The notes beneath the pieces were generated by a model. It did no database searches. It was not told the DNA's origin and was given only the letters and a program-made list of their open reading frames with translations. A stretch of DNA of 64,000 nt from positions 13,164,195 through 13,228,194 of the forward strand of contig CM033394.1 of the NCBI GenBank assembly GCA_019426215.1, written 5' to 3'. The DNA comes from Buddleja alternifolia (Eukaryota; Streptophyta; Magnoliopsida; Lamiales; Scrophulariaceae). Numbering within the stretch: position 1 is the first letter of the stretch; each line of letters starts with the position of its first letter. This document shows positions 58,310 through 64,000 of the stretch, one piece after another. The position numbers were made by a program, and so were the translations under genes.

Positions 58310-60900
58310 TTAAGCGTTTAAATCAATCATACCTAATTCACTTCTCAAAGTGAGAAAATGTTGTTTGTTGAGCGCTTTGGTGAAGATATCTGCCAATTGT
58401 TTGTCAGTTCCAATAAAATGCATGGAGATATCTTTCTTTTGAACATGGTCACGAAGAAAATTGTATCTAATGTCATTATGTTTGGTTCTGGAGTGAAGAA
58501 CAGGATTTTGAGTCATGGCTAGAGCACTTTGGTTATCACAATGAATGGGGGTTGGATCTAGGATTATACCATAATCTCTAAGTTGTTGCCTCATCCATAA
58601 CACTTGTGCACAACAACTTCCTGCAACTACATACTTAGCTTCGGCAGTAGAGGTAGCTATGGATTGTTGTTTCTTACTATGCCATGAAACTAACGTATCA
58701 CCTAGAAATTGACATGTACCACTAGTACTCTTACGATCTATTTTGCAGCTTGCTAAATCTGCATTTGAGTAACCAATTAGTTCAAAAGGAGAGTCCCTAG
58801 GATACCATAAGCCCACATTTTGTGTGTCTTTTAGGTATTTAAGGATATTTTTGGCAGCAATTAGGTGTGACTCTTTAGGATCGGCTTGAAACCGTGCACA
58901 CATGCATACCGAAAACATAATATCATGTCTACTAGCAGTAAGAAAAAGAAGTGATCCAACGATACCTCTATAATTAGTGATATCAATATTCTTTCCACTT
59001 TCATCTTTATCTAACTTAAGCGTTTGGCTCATTGGAATTTTTGAATATGATGCATTTTCCATACCAAATTTCTTAATCATATATCTTGTATATTTAGATT
59101 GGTTAATAAATATGCCATTAGGGAGTTGTTTAACTTGTAATCCTAAAAAGAAAGTTAATTCACTCATCATGCTCATTTCAAATTGTTCTTGCATCATTTT
59201 TGAAAATTTCTCACACAGACACTTATTAGTAGAGGCAAATATATTATCATCAACATAAATTTGGACTAAGAGAATATCTTCATCATTGGTAATTTTAAAT
59301 AACGTTGTATCAACGTTGCCTTTTGAAAAGCCTTTACGAATAAGAAAGATAGAGAGAGTGTCATACCATGCTCGAGGTGCTTGCTTAAGCCCATAAAGTG
59401 CTTTGTCTAGCTTGTAAACCATACCCTTACCATGGTCGTTGATGAATCCAGGTGGTTGCTCCACATATACTTCTTCTTAAAGTTTACCATTCAGGAAAGC
59501 AATCTTCACATCCATTTGATACACTGTAAATTTGTTGAACGCTGCATACACTAGAAACATACGAATTGCTTCAAGACGGGCGACAAGAGCTTATGTCTCA
59601 TTAAAGTCAATTCCCTCTTCTTGACAATATCCTTGGGCAACGAGTCTATCCTTGTTACTTATCACAATGCCATTCTCATCCATCTTGTTTCTATATACCC
59701 ATCTAGTTCCAATAACTCCTTGGTGAGTTGGTCTTAGTACTAGCGTCCAAACCTTACTATGCTCGAATTGGTTTAGCTCTTCTTGCATGGCTGCAATCTA
59801 ACTTGGATCACTTAGCGCTTCATCCACTTTCTTAGGTTTCATTTGAGATAGAAAGCTTACGAACATAGCCTCATTAAATGTAGCGGCTCTAGTCCTAACA
59901 GGGGCTTAAATATCTCCAATAATCTGCTCAGGTGGATGATCACGCAACCATAGTCTGTCTGGTTGGAATGGGTTAAAAGGTTGATCAGGCGCTTGACGAT
60001 CAGACGCTTGACTTCCCTCTTACGTAGGCGCTTCAAGTTCACCAATCCTTGTTTGCTCTCAAGTAGATCTTGCTTATCCGAAATATCCTCACGAGTAATC
60101 TTAGGAAGTGGCACTGAGATCTCATCATCGTCGTCACTATCATCATCAATGGTAATCTTAGACGCTTGATGACATAGATCTTCAACTCCTATATCATTCA
60201 TATTAACCTTACTCGGTTCTTGATTAGCATCATCAAAAACAACATTAATAGATTCTTCAACCTTCGATTTGATCTTGTTTAAGATGCAAAAATTCTTTCC
60301 ATTCTTGGCGTAGCCTAGAAAGATTCCCTCATCCGCTTAAGGATCAAATGTCTTTAGGCTTTGGGATCCATTATTATGGATAAAACTTTTAGAACCAAAA
60401 ACATGAAAGTATGAAACATTTGGCTTACGTCCCTTCCACAGTTCATATGGAGTTTTCCCATTCTGTTTGTTGATCATGCAACAGTTTTGAGTGTAACAAG
60501 CAGTATTGAGTGTAACAGAGCAAGCTTGGACTCTGCTAACATTGTCCTAGCAGCTTCCTTGAGCGTTCTGTTCCAGCGCTCTACAACACCATTCTGTTGG
60601 GGAGTTCTGGGAGTTGAATACTCATGATGTATTCGATTCTCTGCACAAAACTTCTCACCAACCTTGTTAGTAAACTTAGTACCATGATCGCTTCTTATTC
60701 TTGCAACTTTAAGATTTTTGAATGTTTGAAGTTGCCGAATAAGTGTTACTAACTTGTCACGTGTTTCATCTTTGGATGAAAAGAATTCCACCCAAGTGAA
60801 TCTAGAGAAATCATCCACTATCACCAAAGTATACCTTTTACCACTCACACTGATAGTTTGAACGGGTCCAAACAGATCAATGTTAAGTAGTTCAAGTATT
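58310..60900 (-). pseudogene. Sire-J integrase, reverse transcriptase and RNase H
   Basis: Copia pol without its gag-protease part. Integrase: LNIDLFGPVQTIS with the first Asp, RSDHGTKF with the second, PQQNGVVERWNRTL with the Glu (60890-60510). A linker with DDDSDDDDE follows near 60150. RT: MQEELNQFEHSKVW, MDVK-AFLNG, YVDD near 59237 and FFLGLQV. RNase H: STSGTCQFLGD, STAEAKYV, HCDNQSALAM and the Sirevirus-like end ADIFTKAL. The RT and RNase H part (59464-58310) is one open frame of 384 codons. Breaks: frame change near 60480, TAA near 60340, frame change near 60060, TAA 59593-59591 and TAA near 59478. The left end joins leader sequence at about 60900, so gag, the zinc knuckle and protease are lost. 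Confidence 0.92.
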
Positions 60901-60982
60901 CTAGATTTTGAAAACGCGATCTAAACAAGCAGTTACGCTTGGAAATTAAAAAAAATTCAACTTTAACCGCTCTGATACCACT
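60901..60982 (-). other. Sire-J PBS and leader remnant
   Basis: On the minus strand TGGTATCAGAGCGGTTAAAG (60980-60961) is the tRNA-iMet primer site, two bases after the LTR. After about 60 nt of leader the sequence joins integrase, marking the gag-protease deletion. Confidence 0.85.
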
Positions 60983-62552
60983 TGTTGGTCCCAAGTGGCA
61001 TATGAAAGGGTCTAGAAGGGGGGGGGGGGTTGAATAGACCCTAAAGTCTTTTTTACTTCAAATACATTCGTATGAAATATTTTGGACGCTTGAAATGTAG
61101 ACGCTTCACTAAGCGTTTACTTCAAATATAGACGCTTAGGCCAAGCGTCTGATGAAGACTGTTTTAGAAAGTTAACTTAGACTTTAAGATTAGAATACTT
61201 TAAGCAAATAGGTTTAAGCGTTCAGTTCTTTAATCAGCGTTAGCACTGCGGAATAATTTTAGAGTCCTTTTTGAAAGCTTTAGCGTCACAAGAAAAATGT
61301 TTTAGTTTCTTAGTGTTCTCTTGAGTTTTACTTAACAGTTTTATACAAAGATATAATAAAATGAAGAATGACTGTAAAGTAAGGAGCAAGATATTTGTAA
61401 GGTTCGTTGGGTGGTGTAATCCCAACTACGTCCTTCTTCTCCTCGAACACTTGGAGGCAATCCACTAAGATGGTTCTCAAAGAATCACACAGAAACTTCT
61501 ACAAATTAGGGAGAGATGTATGTTGATGATTTGAGCTCCTTGATCACACAGATTTTTGCTCCAAATCACTTGTATCCCATTGCTTCTTTCACCCAGAAAT
61601 AATGCAAGTATCCAACTTCGACTTCACACAGATTACGAGGCTTGGATGGGGTTTTTCTAAACGGTTTGTTTGATTTTGATGAAGTTCAAACAATTTGTGA
61701 GTATCTCAATAGTAGTGTGGATTTCTTCGAAAAGAATGTTTGAGATATTGGTTAACTGTCTCAGGAATTTGAAGAAAAGCAAGGAGAATATTTGCTTGAA
61801 TATTCTGGCTTTTCTGAGAGTTTAAGGAATGAGACATCAATGCAACAACAATTTGGCTTGGAATTGATCGATGTTTTTGGCTAGTTGTTGAAGTCCAATT
61901 TGTAGACATTCTTGGAAAAAGTGTCTGTTGGACACATGCACAGACACGTGTCTCTTACTTCCGCGAGTGAACAACTTTTGTCCTTTTTCCTGAAAATCTG
62001 CTACACAAAAGTTGGTGCTGCAGTCTGTAAAAAGTTGATTGTCCAATAGGATGGCTTCTCCGCACGTCTGAAAGTGCTTATCACATTTAATTCTCTTATC
62101 AGCATTTAATGTATTTGAATTAAATGCCCGTTGGCATTTAATGACCAAGAATATTTGCATTAAACTCCCTTTGGACTTGGAAATAAATTCAGGTGAAATC
62201 CATCATTGATAGACGGTTATCCATTCTTGAATTTGCTTCTGCCTAAAAAGGTAACGCTTGATATAGCTGGATATTTAGACGGTTGGAAACTTCATCTTCA
62301 TTCAGACTTCAGGCCCTTAAGTCTTCAAACTTAACTACTGACAAGCTCACTCAGAATTCATCAGACGCTTAGTCTAAGGCTTCTTAACCTAACAATCTAG
62401 AATAAAACAGAATGAAGCCTATGAAGCCTATTACAAATCTAACGCTTCAAAGCCTATACATGATTTCTATTAAAATCAAACTTACAAATTTTGGGGTCTA
62501 ACATAAACTCCTAATTGTCATCATCAAAACATCTAACATGAAATTCCTAACA
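60983..62552 (-). repeat. Sire-J 5' LTR (1570 bp)
   Basis: Same ends as the 3' LTR. The TATA position (61904-61897 on the minus strand) reads TACAAATT in place of TATAAATA. It contains an 11-G run near 61019-61029. Confidence 0.92.
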
Positions 62553-62557
62553 AGTAT

Positions 62558-63453
62558 CATAGTCATGCTTCGTGGAAAGCACAAGTTATTGCTGATTTGT
62601 GGTCGAGGTGGCCTCGATATAGGAAGAACATAAAATGGCAGAGGTGAAGGCATAGATGCTTCATGTATATGGATCCTCAATGACCTTGAGGGGTGGAAAA
62701 GGAGTTTGACTCTGCGACTCACAAGAAGTTGACCTACAATTTGTGATAAAATTGGGTTTTGTTGTCACATACAATGAACTTGAGTACGAAGCCTTGATTG
62801 CAGGAATGAAAATAGCATTAGATCTAAAAATCGAGAAGCTCAAGGTCTACACAGACTCGTAGCTAGTAGAAAATTAGATCGGTGGATCTCATAAAGCTTG
62901 GGAAACACCATGATGATGTACTTGAAAAGGTTACAGAGTTGATGAGTCTTCTCAAAGAGATAAACATCAGTCTGTCCCACGAGAAGATAATGAACGACCA
63001 GATGTAATCCCAAAATTTGTTAATATGGTAACGCGAGTAAAAACAAGGCAAGTGACTTTAATGATCATGAAGCATTCAGAGATAGGATATGAAAAAGATC
63101 GATCTAAGATGTTAGTTAGAGATGTAGAGAAAACTGGATGGATGAATTGAAACTCTATCTCTCCGATGGATCTCTTTCGCTGGATCAAGTTCATGCAAAG
63201 AAGCTGGTGTGTCGAGCATCACGATTCACAATACTCAACAGTGACCTATACAAAAGATCCATTTCTGGTTCATTACTTAAATGCTTGGCACCCTCCCAAG
63301 CGGTATATGTCATGAAGGAGATCCATGAATGATCTTGCAGAAACCACTCGGGAGGAAGATCCTTAGGCAAGGATTCCTTTAGCCAACAATGATCCAGGAT
63401 ACGTTCGAGTTTGTTAAGAAATGAAAAAGATTTTCAAATGCACTCGATGATAG
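62558..63453 (+). pseudogene. Gypsy-H RNase H and integrase N-terminal fragment
   Basis: Directly after the Sire-J duplication the RNase H frame resumes (HASWKAQVIAD near 62563), then NELEYEALIAGMKIALDL, KLKVYTDS and, after several frame changes, YLSDGSLSLDQVHAKKLVCRA-type sequence (63150-63330) with LLKCLAPSQAVYVMKEIHE, the HHCC zinc site region of gypsy integrase. Many stops. Ends near 63440 where another LTR begins. Confidence 0.82.
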
Positions 63454-64000
63454 TGTTAGGTGCACGGCGAGCCATTTGTTTTGGTCTCTGTGTTTTGGTC
63501 TCTGCCATCTTAAATGTAAGATACTATGATAGTCTTGTTATAAATTTATTGAATCTTTCTTTATGGTATCCTTCTTTATTGTTATTATTTGTGTTAGTAT
63601 AGATAAAGATCCCATAGATTACATATGGTTAGGGGAGCAGTCGAGATACCTATGAAACGCTCTTAAAGACAGTAATTCTAAATAAGGTTCCAAGTCATAG
63701 AGGCTGTGAGATGTGGGATATCACTGGCTTTGCCAAGACTTTTTTGTACATGTAAATCTTCCAAGAGGTTGACGTGTTCCATTGTTAATGGCTAGTATAG
63801 CCAATACATGTATGAAAATTCATACTTTGAGTGAGTATGAAATTTAACGGCCCTGCTAAGGATTCCTAGTTGGTGCTGTCGAACATGGAATCCTTGGGTT
63901 TCATAAGTGTGAGATTAGTCCTTAGACGTGAGATGTCATTGGAAAGGGTTTTACCCTCTATACTTTGATGTGCATGTGCACTCTAGGAGAGTCATACGGG
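63454..64000 (+). repeat. Start of another copia LTR
   Basis: TGTTAGGTGCACGGCGAGCC after GATAG (63449-63453, possible duplication). Ordered phrases resemble the Copia-E LTR (GGATATCACTGG, CATTGTTAATGGC, CTAAGGATTCC). It runs out of the window. Confidence 0.6.

Larger units (their letters stand above)
51518..62552 (-). mobile_element. Sire-J, Sirevirus-like copia retrotransposon
   Basis: 11,035 bp with target duplication AGTAT at 51513-51517 and 62553-62557. In element sense: 5' LTR 62552-60983, PBS 60980-60961, integrase-RT-RNase H 60900-58310, intergenic region, a long downstream ORF 57481-53440, polypurine tract 53087-53074, 3' LTR 53073-51518. Gag and protease are deleted. The downstream ORF in env position together with the SIRE-type RT puts it in or near Sirevirus. 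Confidence 0.92.
46224..63453 (+). mobile_element. Gypsy-H, Tat/Retand-like Ty3/gypsy pseudo-element in pieces
   Basis: Pieces in order: LTR/leader-like 46224-46990, gag 46990-47591 and 49160-49255, RT start 49936-50302, RT end and RNase H 51007-51517, RNase H to integrase 62558-63453. Interrupted by LTR-I, an LTR fragment, a CACTA fragment and Sire-J. The left boundary is not resolved. The lineage is assigned from RT and RNase H phrases typical of plant Tat/Retand elements. Confidence 0.75.

Overview
This window looks like plant nuclear DNA, most likely eudicot: AT-rich, no recognisable host gene, and almost entirely transposable elements of plant lineages. These are Ty1/copia elements with a tRNA-iMet primer site, an Athila-like Ty3/gypsy element with a tRNA-Asp primer site, a Tat/Retand-like gypsy, a Sirevirus-like copia with an extra downstream ORF, a CACTA fragment and a hAT transposon. 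Nearly every ORF is broken by stops or frameshifts; the gag-protease frame of the Athila-like element is close to intact. Lamiales affinity is only a guess from memory of similar env-position ORFs.

Layout. 1-3069: right end of a hAT element (minus strand), inserted in the LTR of a minus-strand copia remnant (Copia-A, 3070-5521). 5522-7844: two truncated plus-strand LTRs, one of Sirevirus type. 7845-15723: Copia-B, with a shortened 5' LTR, a 2.2 kb structured leader, a decayed gag-pol and a full 3' LTR. 15724-17150: unassigned sequence. 17151-46223: a nest of dated layers. Copia-C (target duplication ACTCT) holds a minus-strand solo LTR (LTR-D, duplication CGTCA) in its 5' LTR. LTR-D holds a full plus-strand element of its own family (Copia-E, duplication CTTCC). 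Copia-E holds in its 5' LTR a young Athila-like element (Gypsy-F, duplication GTAAT). The 3' LTR of Copia-C carries a rearranged Athila-like piece (Gypsy-G). 46224-63453: a Tat/Retand-like gypsy (Gypsy-H) broken up by a solo LTR (LTR-I, duplication AGATT), an LTR fragment, a CACTA fragment and a complete Sirevirus-like element (Sire-J, 51518-62552, duplication AGTAT). 63454-64000: start of another LTR.

How the parts work together. None of the elements looks autonomous now. Gypsy-F encodes only Gag and protease and Copia-C only a leader, so both would need reverse transcriptase and integrase from relatives. Sire-J has lost gag and protease but keeps integrase, reverse transcriptase, RNase H and a roughly 1.35 kb-codon downstream ORF of unknown function.

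The most interesting signals are not genes. (1) The leaders of three copia families carry series of stem-loops in which the loop is nearly identical but the stems differ and stay complementary; each family has its own loop. (2) Sire-J is strongly enriched, with strand bias, for the hexamer ACGCTT. (3) Two Athila-like elements share non-coding hairpins, one with a compensatory base-pair change.
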